Of a stretch of 64,000 nt of DNA, positions 21,764 through 34,072 are shown piece by piece. The first letter of the stretch is position 1. The number at the start of each line of letters is the position of its first letter. The notes beneath the pieces are model-generated. The model was not told the DNA's origin, made no database searches, and was given only the letters and a program-made list of their open reading frames with translations. This stretch comes from Chlorella sorokiniana (taxonomy: Eukaryota; Chlorophyta; Trebouxiophyceae; Chlorellales; Chlorellaceae), in NCBI GenBank assembly GCA_025917655.1, contig CP084608.1, positions 1,240,001 to 1,304,000 on the forward strand, in the 5' to 3' direction. Both the position numbers and the translations under genes were made by a program.

Positions 21764-24432
21764 ATGGGCAGGCGCCCACTGCTGCGCCTAGCGCAGCGCA
21801 GCTTTACAACAGCAGCAGAATACTTGCAGCTGGGCAGCAGTGCGTGCCTGCAGGTGCCAGGCAGCGCAGCCCTATTCAGGTCAGTGTCTTGAGGCGACCT
21901 TGCGCGCTTGTGCGCAGCTAGACACATGTATGCAGCCCCAAATTACCCATCAGACGCCTCGGATTGCGCTGCTCTTCATGCTACTGCAGACCCACTCAGG
22001 CCCTGCGCTCTAGTGCTGCCCTATGGCAGCATAGCGGCTTTGCACGTTGCTTCAGCTCGCTGCCCCCTCATACGGTGAGATCGCCATGGGGTTACAGCGC
22101 CAAGGTTGGCTGCCAGCTGCCGCTGCCATCGCTGCTCCCAGTGCCAATTCTATTGCTCGGTTTGATGGATGCAACAAGACATTGTTTGCAGGAGCTCACC
22201 ATGCCAGCGCTGTCGCCCACAATGTCTGCGGGCAACCTGGTTGCGTGGCATGTGAAGGAGGGCCAGGCGGTGGCCCCGGCGATGTGCTGGCGGATGTGGA
22301 GACAGACAAGGCGACGCTGAGGTGCGCCGCTGCCAGCACTCCCTCCCTTAGATTCCGTGCCTGCTGCCGCTGCTGAATTGCATTTGAGCAGACAAGCCCT
22401 GTGGGCGTGGAGAGCTCTCTACGGGGCTGTTGATTGCGGGCCCGGCGCTGTGATGTTGCTGCGTCGCCTCCCTTGCAGCTGGGAGAACCAGGACGAAGGC
22501 TTTGTGGCCAAGCTGCTGCTGGGTGAGGGTGCCAAGGATGTGGCTGTGGGCACCCCCGTGGCGTTGCTGGTGGAGGAAGAGGAGCAGGTGGCGGCGTTCA
22601 AGGACTATGCACCCGGCGGCGGCGGCGGCGGCGGCGGCGGCGCGGCCGAGTCCCCGGCCGCTGCTGCGCCTGCGCCCGAGGCACCAGCTGCAGCGCCGGC
22701 GGCCCCAGCGGACCCTGGAGCGGGTACATCAGCCCCGCTGTGCGCGCGCTGTTGGCGGAGAGCGGCCTCCCTGCCTCGGCGGTGACCCCCACGGGCCCCA
22801 AGGGCATCATCACCAAGGGGGATGTGCTGGCGGCCATCGCAGCGGGCGTCCAAGCGCCGGCAGCCGCGCCTGCACAGCAGCAGCAGCAGCAGCAGCCACA
22901 GCAGCAGCAGCAGCAGCAGCAGCAGCCCGCGGCAGCGCCGGCGCCGCCCAAGGCCGCGGCCCAGCCAGCAGCAGCCCGTGCAGCGCCGGCGCCGCGGCCG
23001 CCCCCGCCGCCGGCTGGCGCCGCCTTCACAGACGTGCCCAACAGCCAGATCCGCAAGATCATCGCGCAGCGCCTGCTGGAGAGCAAGCAGACCATCCCAC
23101 ACCTGTGAGCCGCGCGGCGCCGCTGCTCACCGCTTCGCGCACCCCTCGGCGGAGCTCGCTCACCGCGCCTGTGTCTCTGCCTGCCCAACGCGCTGCTCTG
23201 CCCGCGGCCACCCTGCTTCACCCTGTACTGCCCATGCCTCCCCACCTTACCCGCAGCTACCTGTCTGCCGATGTCGACCTGGACGGGGTGGCGGCGCTGC
23301 GCGAGTCGCTCAAGGCGCAGGGGCAGCGCGTTTCGGTGAACGACTGCGTGGTCAAGGCGGTGGCCCTGGCCCTGGCGGAGGTGCCTGCAGCCAACGCGTA
23401 CTGGGACGCCGCCGCAGAGGCGGTGGTGCCCACTGGCTCAGGTGCGACGGGCAGGGCTGCGGGAACATGGATCTTGCAGCGTGCTCAGCAAGGGTTGGAT
23501 GGGGGGGGCGGGGGGGCTACTGAAGACGCTTGCAGCTGCTGCACCCAGGGAGACCTCACAGCCCCTGCCTGCGCCTCCCCCGCCTGCCCCCACCCCTTCC
23601 CTTGCGCACAGTGGACATTGCCATTGCGGTGGCCACTGACACAGGCCTCATCACGCCCATCGTGCGCGGAGCCGACGCCAAGCCGCTGCCCGCTATCGCA
23701 GCAGAGGTGGGTCAGAGGCGGCGCAGAGCTGCACCTGTTTCTGTGCTGTCTTGCCGGCAGGCCACAACCCCTGTAGCTGCACTTTGACACCGCTGCCCAT
23801 CTCCGTTGTTGTACAAAGATATCGCTACCATCAGTGAGGCCCCCCCCCCCCCACCCCCAATCCACCCCCATCCACACACACCACCACCACCACCACCACC
23901 CACCCCTTCAAACGCTCCTTTGCGCAGGTGCGTGAGCTTGCGGCCCGCGCCCGCGCCAACAAGTTGAAGCCGGAGGAGTTCCAGGGCGGCTCCTTCTCCG
24001 TCTCCAACCTGGGCATGTACGGCATCGACTCCTTCTCCGCCATCATCAACCCGCCCCAGGCCTGCATCATGGCGGTGGGCGGCGCGCGGCGCGTGGCCCG
24101 CCTCGTGGACGGCGCCCCCGCGGCGGCAACGCAGATGACGGTGACGCTGTCGGGTGAGGCTTGGGGGGGGGGGTTAGCACCAGCCAGTAAGCTGCTTGGA
24201 AGGGCTGCCAGCTCGGCAGCTGGTACGGCGTGGACCCACTGCAGCAGCGGCTGCCAACTCCAGCCCTTGCCCAAGCACTCCTTGGATTAAGCGCTTGTCA
24301 TCGTCCGCTGATGTCTTCGGTCCCCCTCCCCCTCCCCCAGCCGACAACCGCGTGTACGACGGCGAGGTGGCCGCGGCTTTCCTGGCCGCCTTCAGCCGCC
24401 ACATCAGCAGCCCCTTCCGCATGTGGGGCTGA
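21764..24432 (+). CDS. Dihydrolipoamide acetyltransferase (pyruvate dehydrogenase E2), mitochondrial
   Basis: E2 core of the pyruvate dehydrogenase complex; passes acetyl from E1 to CoA on a swinging lipoyl arm. First exon 21764-21879 codes [19 protein letters not shown], a classic mitochondrial presequence, then 21990-22074 ([11 protein letters not shown]). Exon 3 from 22192 starts the lipoyl domain ([20 protein letters not shown], with lipoyl-Lys in ETDKATL). Poly-Gly, Ala/Pro and poly-Gln (about 22878-22926) linkers flank an E1/E3-binding domain ([30 protein letters not shown]). The catalytic domain has [59 protein letters not shown] and a final [17 protein letters not shown]. The active-site motif is usually DHRxxDG; here His is Asn. 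Single-base frame breaks occur near 22277 and 22710. The mitochondrial rather than plastid isoform is inferred from the presequence. Confidence 0.92.
22878..22926 (+). repeat. CAG repeat (poly-Gln) in E2 linker
   Basis: Two CAG runs interrupted by CCA code 7 and about 9 glutamines between the subunit-binding and catalytic domains. They lie in a flexible linker where length change should be tolerated. A GGC run coding poly-Gly lies upstream at about 22615-22640. Confidence 0.85.
23836..23908 (+). repeat. C-rich/CCA intron tract before E2 exon
   Basis: A C run followed by CCACC repeats lies just upstream of the acceptor TTTGCGCAG that precedes the [18 protein letters not shown] exon. It acts as a very long pyrimidine-rich acceptor region. 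Confidence 0.7.
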
Positions 24433-24780
24433 GCAGCACGTCTGCCCTCCCTGGGTCTGCCCTCAACACCAGGCAGCCGCCAAGCAGCAGCCCAGCTGCA
24501 CAGCATTGTTGCACTGCTTCACAGTTGACACCTGGTCTCGCCATGCCTGTGACACGGCCTCTGCTGATATTGTGCAGCGGAAAGGCGCTAACCCCTGTTA
24601 GCATTGGCTACCGCTCGACTGCCGAGGCTTCAGGCAGCCAGACACCAAGCACCATACAAAATTCTTTGCACGTGCGCCCAGCGTCTCTCTGCTTTACAGG
24701 TAAATAGTGCACAGAAGCTAATGAAATGGGTGCATTCGTTCGTAAGCATCGGGTGTTGCGGGGCAGCATGCGCCGCGGCT
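24433..24780. other. Convergent 3' intergenic region, E2 / SufB
   Basis: 3' UTRs of both genes. No coding signal. A minus-strand TGTAA is at 24694-24698. Confidence 0.5.
24694..24698 (-). terminator. TGTAA polyadenylation motif, SufB
   Basis: Minus-strand TGTAA about 83 bp past the SufB stop, a good distance for an algal poly(A) signal. Confidence 0.5.
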
Positions 24781-26129
24781 CTAGCCCACCGAGCCCTCCA
24801 GCTTCAGCGACATGAGCGCATTCACCTCGCTGGCAAATTCTAGCGGCAACTCGTTGAACACCTGCGGGCGAGGAGGGGCAGGCACGGCGCAACACCAAGG
24901 GTTATAATGAGGGGCGGGGCTGGCAGGGCATGCCCAGTCGCGCTTCTAGCTGCCTGGTACGTGCAGCCCCGATGAAGGCCTGCGGTGCCAATCAGGCGGA
25001 GTTGCAAGGTGCCGCAGCAATCGCTGCAGCCGTCGGCAGCAGCCGCTTGGCGTGCCGCCGGGATAAGGCGCAGCAGGAGCGGCCTCACCTCGCGGCAGAA
25101 GCCCGAGATGATCATGCCCACGGCATCCTCCGCATCCACGCCGCGCTGCTGGAAGTAGAACAGCTGGTCCTCCCGATCTTGCTGGTGCTGGCCTCGTGCT
25201 CGACTCGCGCGCTGGGCTCCCGCACCTGAACAAGGGGGGGAGGGAGGGCGCAGCAGCCAAGCACGGCTTTAAAGCTCTGGCGGCTTGGGCCACGCATGGA
25301 TGCTGCATGATGCTGGGATGCTGGGACAGTGTGACTGCTGCAGCGCAGCTCTGAGGCCAGCCCAGGCACAAGCTGGCCCATGTGGGAGCCGCCGCGCAGC
25401 TGCCAGCCCAGCCCAGGCCTCATGCGAGTGTTCTGCGCTGCCCCGCACCCCCACCTGGATGTATGGGTAGGTGTTGGCCCCCGCCCGGTCGCCAATCAAC
25501 ATAGAGTCACACTGCGAGTAGTTGCGCGCGCCCACCGCCATCGGCTGCACCTGCACGCGAGTGGAGGCACAGGAGCAGGAGGGCGGCAGCCAGCTGTCAG
25601 CCACAGCGTGCTGAGCCATGAGGCGCTGCGTGTGCAGCAAGAAGGGCAAGCCGTGCAGTGCGTCTGCAACACAGCGGCTCCTCATCATGCAGGCGGCCAC
25701 TGCGGGCTGTGCCCCCCCCCGTGACATACCTGCACGAGGCCGCGGTATGCATTAACCGAATTGCCTGCGGAGATGCCCTTGGACACGATGCGGGAGCGGG
25801 TGTGCTTGCCCACGTGCACCATCTTGGTGCCCGTATCCGCCTGCTGCCGGTTGTTGGTGAGCGCCACAGAGAAGAACTCGCCCACGCTGTGGTCGCCCTT
25901 GAGCACCACGCTGGGGTACTTCCAGGTGATGGCAGAACCCGTCTCCACCTGCGGAGGTGCATGGACGCCAAGCGGTGAGCACATCCAGCGAGCGCATGCG
26001 GTGGCCGTGCTGCGGCGCTTCAGGCGCCACGTGGAGAAGCTGCGGGGCAGGCGGCGCTGCGGGGCAGGCGGCGCCTCCCGGCCTCCCCACCTGAGTCCAC
26101 GAGATCTTGGAGCGCTCGCCGTGGCAGAT

Positions 26130-26162
<33 letters not shown>

Positions 26163-28146
26163 ACGCCCCTCCTCGTCGCCCGCGTACCTGCAGCAGACGA
26201 GCGTGGGTGGTGGAGCGAGGGTGGGGGCGTGGGGGCGTTGAGGAGGCGCAGGAGCGGGAGCAGCAGGGGGTGAAATTCCTTGTGCGACGCATCTAGTGCA
26301 ACCTGACCGCCGCCATTGACTGCCCTGCCGGCCCGCAGCCCAGCCTCACCAGTTCTGCACGGTGGAGTACTTGATCTCCGCGTCCTTGGCCGCCGACAGC
26401 TCCACCACCGCGGCGTGCAGCTGGTTCTCGTCGTAGGCGGGGGCGGTGCAGCCCTCCAGGTAGGACACGTAGGCCCCCTCCTCCGCCACAATCAGCGTGC
26501 GCTCGAACTGCGGCAGGCAGCAGGCGGAGGGGGGGAGGGGTGCGGCAGCTCGACCCCTCCTCAGGACAGCGCACGCAGCGCTCGGGCGGCCCGCCGCATC
26601 CCCCTGGCTGTGTGCGCTGCCGCGCTGCCAGCCAGCCCATGAGCGGTCCAGCAGGCGGCAGGCCCCCACCTGCCCCGTCTCCGACGCGTTGATGCGGAAG
26701 TAGGTGGAGAGCTCCATGGGGAGCGCACGCCCTTGGGGATGTAGACAAAGGAGCCGTCGGAGAAGACGGCGGAGTTGAGGGCGGCGTAGTAGTTGTCGGC
26801 GGCGGGGACCACCGACCCCAGGTGCCTGCGCACCAGGTCCGGGAACTCCTTCACCGCCTCGCTGATGGAGCAGAAGATGACGCCGGCCTGGGGGCAGACG
26901 AGGGGGCGTGGGGGGATGGAGCAGGCGGGTTGGCGAGAGGGCATGCCTTGCAGCACGGCAAGGCTGGGCGGGATGGACACAGGCAGATAAGGCTGGAGGG
27001 GCAGAGGAGGCGGGGCCAGGCTCCCTGTGGCCTCCCACCCCACCGGCACAGCCCTGCCCCCTGGCCTTGGTACCCCCTGGCCTTGGTCCACCCTACCCCC
27101 AACCCACACACCCGCCCACCGACACACCACCCACCTTGGCCAGCTCCTCCCTGAAGGTGGTGGCAATGGAGACGGAGTCAAACACAGCGTCCACAGCCAC
27201 GTTGGCCAGCCGCTTCTGCTCGTTCAGCGGGATGCCCAGCTTGTCAAAGGTAGCCAGCAGCTCGGGGTCCACCTGCGGGTGTGAGGGAGCAGGCAGGCGC
27301 AGGCAGGCGGGCCACGTCGGGCGGAGCCCAACTGCTAACAAAAACGGAGCCACTGCTCCAGCTCGATTCGGACACCGAAATCCGGGCACATCACGCCTTG
27401 GCTTGCTGCCGCCATAGGCCCATCCCCTTGCTGTGTCAGGTTCTGCCGCTGGACTCGCTGAGTGCCGCCGCCGCCGTCCCCACCTCATCCAGGCTCTTCT
27501 TCTTTTCCATGGTCTTGGGGGCGGAGTAATAGGAGAGGCCCTGGTAGTCAATGGCTGGGTAGCGGTTGTCGCTCCAGCTGGGCTCCTCCATTGTCAGCCA
27601 CTTGCGATACGCCTTCAGCCTGCGCACAGCGGCAGTGGGGGTGTCGGGACACGGCGACCTGCTCAGCTTGCCGGCCAGCCAGCCAGGTGCCTGCCTGCCG
27701 ACCTTCACGACAACAAGCGGGAATTCAATCTCTCTACATTGTGCAACGCTCTGTGCAAAGATAATTGCACCAACAACAGGGTGTTCAGCTCGGCCGCCCG
27801 CCGGCGCCACGCACCGGAACTCCAGCAACCACTCTGGCTCCTCCTTCTTGGCGGAAATGGCGCGCACCACGTCCTCGCTGAGACCCTTCGGAAAGACGTC
27901 GGACTCAATAATCGTCTTGAAGCCATACTTGTAAGGCTTGGCGAGCAGCTTGGCGATTTTGGCCTCCTCGGTCTCCTCCTCCACCTCTGGCGTTGCGGTT
28001 GCGCGAACGCTCAGTCTCAACTGCCGCTGCTGGTGCCGAGTGAGGCGCTGCTGCTGAAGAGCTGCGGCACAGCCAGTCCTCCTGCTGCCATGGGCCAAGG
28101 TAGCGTGGGAGGACGCCCCACTTGTTGCTAACATGGCGGTTGTCAT
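24781..28146 (-). CDS. SUFB: Fe-S cluster scaffold protein SufB, plastid
   Basis: SufB is the scaffold subunit of the SufBCD complex that builds Fe-S clusters in plastids. ATG 28146 begins [20 protein letters not shown], a Ser/Thr/Ala/Arg transit peptide running to about [13 protein letters not shown]. Family motifs follow in order: [228 protein letters not shown] and [20 protein letters not shown], ending LKLEGSVG at TAG 24781. A one-base break lies near 26731, between the KGVR and PMELST residues. About 12 exons. Very confident. Confidence 0.95.
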
Positions 28147-28309
28147 GGTCGCTGGATTGGGAAACTGAAGGGTGAGCAGCAGGGAGCCACCTTCACCCTC
28201 ATCGGGACGGCCAGGTGGAAGGAAGACTCACATCGCTCGGCTCGAGTTGTTTGGGCTAATTTAGCAACATTATCTAGGATCTGTATTAGCTCTTAATTGC
28301 TTGGGCACA
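28147..28309. promoter_or_regulatory. Bidirectional SufB / TrmL promoter
   Basis: Only 163 bp separate the two start codons. It must serve both plastid-targeted or organelle-like genes. No clear TATA box; A/T-rich part at about 28255-28300. Confidence 0.5.
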
Positions 28310-29618
28310 ATGGCCAGGAGTGCAGCAGCAATCGCGACACTGTCCACAGTGCCTCGCGCAGCAGCGGCTCTGCTACATCCCCAACCGCCGCATGGGTGCA
28401 GTGCTACATCTTGCATATCAATGCGTAGCCCCTGGACTGTCCAGGAGGTGGGGCACACCTCGCGGCGGCGGCAGCGGCAACGAAGCACCCTCGCAGCAGC
28501 AAGCTCGGCAGCAGTTGAGCAGCAGGAAGAGTGGAACATTGCCATTTCGGGTGGCAGGTGGGCATCACTGCTCGTATCACATATGACCCTCGTTGTCATT
28601 TCCTGTGCAAGGCGGCTACCGATGCCACCCAACATGTTGCCGGTTCCCTTTGGCCCTGGCTCCACACCGCATCATGCCTCCCTTCCTCTTTTGCTCCCTT
28701 CAGGCGGAAGCATCAACGGCCCGACGTGCACATTGTGCTTGTTCACCCTCAGATTCCTCAGAATGCAGGCAACATAGCCCGCACCTGCGCAGCTGTGAAT
28801 GTGGGCCTCCACCTCGTGGGGCCTTGCGGCTTTGAGCTGGACAGCAAGAAGTGAGCAGCTGCTGCCGCGCCGGGTGCTATGTTTGCTCCGCTCACATCAG
28901 CGCCCCACCCTTCCTAGACAGCCACGTAAACAATCAATCTGCAGGCTGAAGCGCGCGGGTCTGGATTACTGGCCGGCAGTGTGCGTGGACGTGCACCCAG
29001 GCTGGGAGGCATTCTGGGAGTTTTGGCAGCGGCAGGAGGGCCCAAAGCAGCTCGTGGGTGAGGCTGGGGCGCTATCAGCATGGATGGTGCTTGCTGGTTG
29101 CTGCAGTACCGATGCCTTGTGCCTCATCTCCCCCATCAAGAAAGCTGGTCCACTGTTGTGTGCCCTGTCCTGCCGTTTTTGTCACGCGTTCACACTCTTT
29201 CCGTCCCCAGGTTACACTAAGTTTGCCAGCCAGCACTACGCAGCTGAGGGGCTGTACCCACGCAATTCTTCCACATGGCTCATGTTTGGCGCGGAGACGA
29301 GCGGGCTGCCGCCGGAGGCACATGCTGCCGCCACCCACCTGGTCAAAATACCCATGTCCGAGCAGTACGTGCGCTCCTCAACCTGGCCACTAGCGTGGGT
29401 GCGCGCGCTGTCAGCCTTCAGCAGCCAAGCGCAGCAGACAGCTGACGGATCGCATGCGCTGGGGTGGCAGGTTTGGTGCGCTGGCGAGAGGTTTTTCAAG
29501 GGGTTCCATGGTTCAAGGGGTAGCGCATTGAGCCGCTGCATCTCTCTGTGCAGGCATCGGCGTCATGGAGGTGCTGCGCCAAAAGGATGGCGCGGTGCTC
29601 CCAGAGCATGCACAGTAG
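28310..29618 (+). CDS. SPOUT tRNA (cytidine/uridine-2'-O)-methyltransferase, TrmL-like, organellar
   Basis: SpoU-type methyltransferase of the TrmL/YibK group, which 2'-O-methylates the wobble base of tRNA-Leu. ATG 28310 begins [20 protein letters not shown], and a Ser/Arg/Ala-rich leader of about 80 residues suggests plastid or mitochondrial import. Core motifs are [20 protein letters not shown] (motif 1, SAM knot), [44 protein letters not shown] (motif 2), [18 protein letters not shown] (motif 3) and a last exon with [13 protein letters not shown] ending PEHAQ at TAG 29618. About six exons. It shares a 163-bp divergent promoter with SufB. The final LNLATSVG helix fits the trefoil knot. Target tRNA is inferred from family. 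Confidence 0.9.
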
Positions 29619-30133
29619 AGGGCAGCAGCGGCACAAGCAGGACGCTGTACATCTCCTGCCCATGGTCACCTAGTCTGCAATTTGCCCCGCGGCTTCTCCC
29701 TCAAAGTCTCTGAGTGGACTTTGTTACTGACATACACTGCGCCCCCAGCTGTGTGTCTTGAGCGCCATGTGTGCAACAGCTGCTTTCACACTACACTCAT
29801 GTACACATAGGAAAGGGGTAGCCCTCAACAAAAGCCTTGAAGTGGCACAAAACTGAGGGGGACAGGGAATCAGGCCAGCAACGCAGATCTGCATGACAGG
29901 AAAAAAACTCCCACCGGGATGAGCAGGATGGGCTCATGCGGCCCAACCTCAGGCTCGGTGCGGGCGGGGCCCACAGTTGGAAGGACTTGGCTTGGGCCTT
30001 TTCACAGAAGGTTAGATTGCAGAAAATGTGGCGCTGGATACCAGGCAGATACAGGATAACGAAGGGGGCGCCCGGGACACTTGTGCCGTGGCCAGGCCGC
30101 CGGCCCTCCTGATACTGGTTCTACTGATGCGCC
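29619..30133. other. Convergent 3' intergenic region, TrmL / ALDH
   Basis: 515 bp with no coding signal, repeat or TGTAA motif found. 3' UTRs presumed. Confidence 0.4.
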
Positions 30134-33100
30134 TCACAGCCAGGGCTGGTTTGGCTCCAGCGCCTGGTAGACGGCCTTCACCTGCGTGTAGTTCTCCAGC
30201 GCGTCTGCAGGTGGGGAGGTTGACAGCGGCGCGAATCAGGAGAGCAGCGCTGCTGAAGGGAGGCAGGGCGATCGAGCTGCGCATCTGCACTTGAGGCTCG
30301 CTTAGTCCTGCGCTGCAGTCACCCACATTCGCCCTTGTCGCGGCCAATGCCGGAACTCTTGTAACCGCCAAAGGGAACCGCGGAGTCATACACCTGCAAG
30401 CACATACAGGCCACAAGTACAGTTGATAGTTTTGGGTGCCCTGGGCCTGAGACAGCAACCTTCACCAACAGTGTTGTATCAAAACAGCAGCAAGAGGGAC
30501 TGTGGTGCTCGGCGCCTTGGGCAAGGTCAGCTTCCACCCCGCCCACCGCCCCACCCACGTTGTAACAGTTGACCCAGACAGTGCCAGCCTCTGCAGGGTT
30601 GGGAGCGACACGAAGCAAAACACGTGATGCCTGGTGTGGCGCTACTCGTGGCCGCCATGCAGGCATCAGCGCTGTCGGTTCGCTGCAGCGACTCACTCAG
30701 GGAGCGCGACACCGTGTTGATGAAGTTGATGTCCTTGCTGATGATGCCGCTGGCCAGACCGTAATCAGAGGTGTTGGCCCGAGCGATCACCTGATGTGGG
30801 GTTGGATGCGCCACATGGCTGTTGGAAAGCTGCACCATGCCCCGAATCGCTCAGCCCCCAAGGTTTCAAATCGTTGCTCCACCTTGTGGCGGCCCTCCTG
30901 CTCACCTCCTCGGTGGTCTTGAACTTGAGGATGGACTGTACAGGGCCAAAAATCTCATCGGTGGCGATCTTCATCTGGTCCGTCACGTCGGCAAACACGG
31001 TGGGCTCCACCTGCGGCGTGTGCGGCGCGACGCGTTGAAACCACCACGCGCGGGGAGCAGTGCAGCCATATGCACGCCGCTCATGCACGGCACAGGCTCT
31101 GGCAAGGCCCGCCAGCACGCAGAGGCAAGGAAGAGGGGCGGCTGGGCGGCAGCTCACGAAGTAGCCCTTGTCGCCGCGGCGCGTGCCGCCGGTCAGCAGG
31201 CGGGCGCCCTCGCGCCGCCCGATATCGACGTACTGCAGGATCTTGTCCAGCTGGTCCTGGTCCACCTGGGGGCCCTGCTCCACGCCCTCCTCAAACGGAT
31301 CGCCCACCTGGCAGTACGGCGGGACGAGCGGGGGACGGGGCGGGGGCGGGTGGGCAGCAGCAGCCCCCACATCTTGGCTGGGGTAGGCAGCACGAGTGGC
31401 GGCCATGCAGGCCATCGCGCCAACTTGTGCTCACAGCCGCAGCAAAGCAGCGTTGTGCTTGCGTGCTCACCACGCGCTTCTGCGCGCGGGCGGCCGCCTT
31501 GGCGCAGAACTCCTCGTAGATGTCTTCGTGAACGTAGGTGCGGGAGCCGGCGGCGCTGAAGGGGGCAGGCGGGTGTGGGGTGGGAAGGGCGCATGGGAGC
31601 GGCTGGCTGGCGTGGCACTGCTCGCAAGGCGGCCAGCATGAGCCTTTGCATGCTGGGATTGTGCAGTCCAGGCGGCGTCCAGGGGGACCACTCACCAACA
31701 CTGCCCATGGTTGAAGAAGCTGAAGCAGGAAAGGGGCAGCAAGAGGGCGATGCTGTGAGCGGGGCTGGCAGTGCGTGGCCCCAGCCTGGGCACCTCCCAG
31801 GGCTCGCACGGCATGTGACGGCTGCATCCCTGGCCCCACACGCCTTCAAGCATGCCCCGCCTAGTCCTTGCGAGCTGCCCAGTCAACGACAGTCAGGCCT
31901 TGACTCACAGCGCAAAGTGCGCGCTCTCCACGGCCTCGTCGATGTCCACGCTCTTGTCGATGATCAGGGCGCTCTTGCCGCCCAGCTCGAGTGTGACGGG
32001 CACGATGCGCTCAGAGGCCTCCCGCATCACGAGGCGCCCAATCTCGGTGGAGCCCTGCAGAACGGGAAGGGGTGGCGGGGGAGGTATGCTGCGGTTGTTG
32101 ACAAGTCCTGCCCTGCTCTGGATGACCGCATAATCCATCTGTGATTATTGAGCTGCTGCTCGCCATTCAGCCAAGGAGCAGCCTCCAAAAGTGGAGGTAG
32201 CACCACGGTGCATCGCCATTTGGGAATTTAGGGGCTGCATGTAAGCAGGCAGTGCCAATGGCATGCGCCCGAGCCCACTCCAGGTCGCTCACCGTGAAGG
32301 CCAGCTTGTCCACGCCGGGGTGGCGGCAGATAGCGGCACCGGCAGTGGGCCCGTAGCCAGGCAGGATGTTGATGGCGCCCTTGGGCACCCCAGCCTCGTT
32401 GCACAGCTGGGCAAAGCGCAGCGCGTTGAGCGGCGTCTGCTCCGCGGGCTTCAGGACGATGGTGTTGCCACAAGCCAGCGCGGGGGCAACCTTCCAGGCC
32501 AGCATCAGCACTGCGGGGTCCAGCGGCGAACGCAAGATGGAACAGTGGCCGTGACAAGCTGGGCGGGGCGGGGCCTGCACAGTGCAGCAAGGGCAGTCAC
32601 GGCGTCTCCCTCCATCAGCACAGCAGTCCCAGCGGCTCACGGGGAAGTTCCAGGGGATGATCTGGCCGACGACGCCAATGGGCTCGTGCAGCGTGTAGGC
32701 AAAGACTGGGCCAAACTTGGAGTCGCACGGAATAGTCTGAGCGACATAGGGAGCCAGTCCCAATGTTGGGCAGGCAGGGATTGAGGTGTGGCTGTCGGCA
32801 GGCATTGGCATACAGACGGGGGTGGCAAGGGGGACTGAGGTGTGGCCGCAGAAGGCCAGCGCAGAAGCCGGCCCCCACCTTGCCATGCATCTTGTCTGCC
32901 CAGCCGGCATAGTAGCGAAGGTGGTCGGCCGTGAGTGGGATGTCGGCAATCTGCGCACACAGCGCACAGCGGTGTTTAAAGCCGAGAGCATCCAGCGCAC
33001 GAGCGTCGCCTGCTCAGCAATGCCGCCTGTCGAGCGGTGGGTGGCAGCCTGTGGTGCCGATGCGGCCCACCTTGGCAATGGCCAGGGGCTTGCCGTTGTC

Positions 33101-34072
33101 CAGGGACTCGATGGCCGCCATCTCCTCCAGGTTGGCCTCGATCAGATCAGCCAGCTTGTGCAGCACCTGGGGGCAGTGGGCTTGGGAGGGGGCTGAGCGT
33201 CGGCTGTCGGTTGATGGGGAAAGGGGGTAACCGTGCCGACATCCGCCAAAGGTACGTTGGAAGATGATGGCAACGCATGCCTTGGCACCCACCTTTCCCC
33301 TCGCCGCGCCGCTCATCCGGGGCCACTCCCCCTCGTCAAACGCCTTGCGGGCAGCGGCCACCGCCCTGCAAAGAATGCGAGCAGGGCAGCAAATCAACCA
33401 GGTGCTTCCTGCTGCACTTAGAAATGATGCAGCCCGTGCACGACTGATGCGTGCATGGGGGCATGGCGATTGCTCCAGTATCCAGGCATGCAGGAGGCTG
33501 GCAGTGACGTATGCTCCTCACTTGTCCACATCCTCCTTGTCGGCCTCTGCAACACGGTACACCTCCTCCCCGGTGCGCGGGTCCAGCACAGGGAAGGTCT
33601 TGCCGCTCACAGCGTCCACCCACTCCCCGCCAATGAACAGCTGCAGGCGGCGGCGTCACTTGTGGAATCTAAAGGCAGCCCCAAGCGTGGGTGTCGTGCT
33701 CTTCATTATGCACCGACACTTCACATGCAGATACGGCAATGCGTTCCGATGAAGAACACGGTGCTGCTGCCGATCGCATGGCAGCACAGCCCTGCCCGAG
33801 TTGCAGCGTGGTAGTGTGTCGGCTGGGCACTGCATCGCGACGCTGCGGCTCACCTGGTTGGGCAAATCGGTCAGCAAAGGGTGGGCGCCGTCAGAGCTGC
33901 CCTTCTTCATTGCGTTGGCGACTGTGCTCTTCAATTCGCTGCAGATGCAGGGGAGGCACATACGTATGCGGCGATCACTCAACACCAAACCCCGGCGACT
34001 GGAGGGCCTGATTGCGCGCAGGTTGCAATCCCGAAAGCATTGCCGACAAATTCACCTCACGAGGCTGGGCAT
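30134..34072 (-). CDS. NAD(P)+-dependent aldehyde dehydrogenase (ALDH1/2 type)
   Basis: Oxidises aldehydes to carboxylic acids. A tiny first exon (34072-34056, MPSLV plus two bases) joins the exon starting near 33945 to read [19 protein letters not shown], then [20 protein letters not shown]. No targeting peptide is seen, so cytosolic. Motifs in order are [70 protein letters not shown] (NAD site), [38 protein letters not shown] (general-base Glu), FFNHGQCC (catalytic Cys pair), [31 protein letters not shown] and [19 protein letters not shown], ending [11 protein letters not shown]. About 500 residues over about 14 exons. One Cys codon of the active-site CC pair is split by an intron (TG at about 31694, C after the acceptor at about 31557). 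The frame is clean. Confidence 0.94.
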
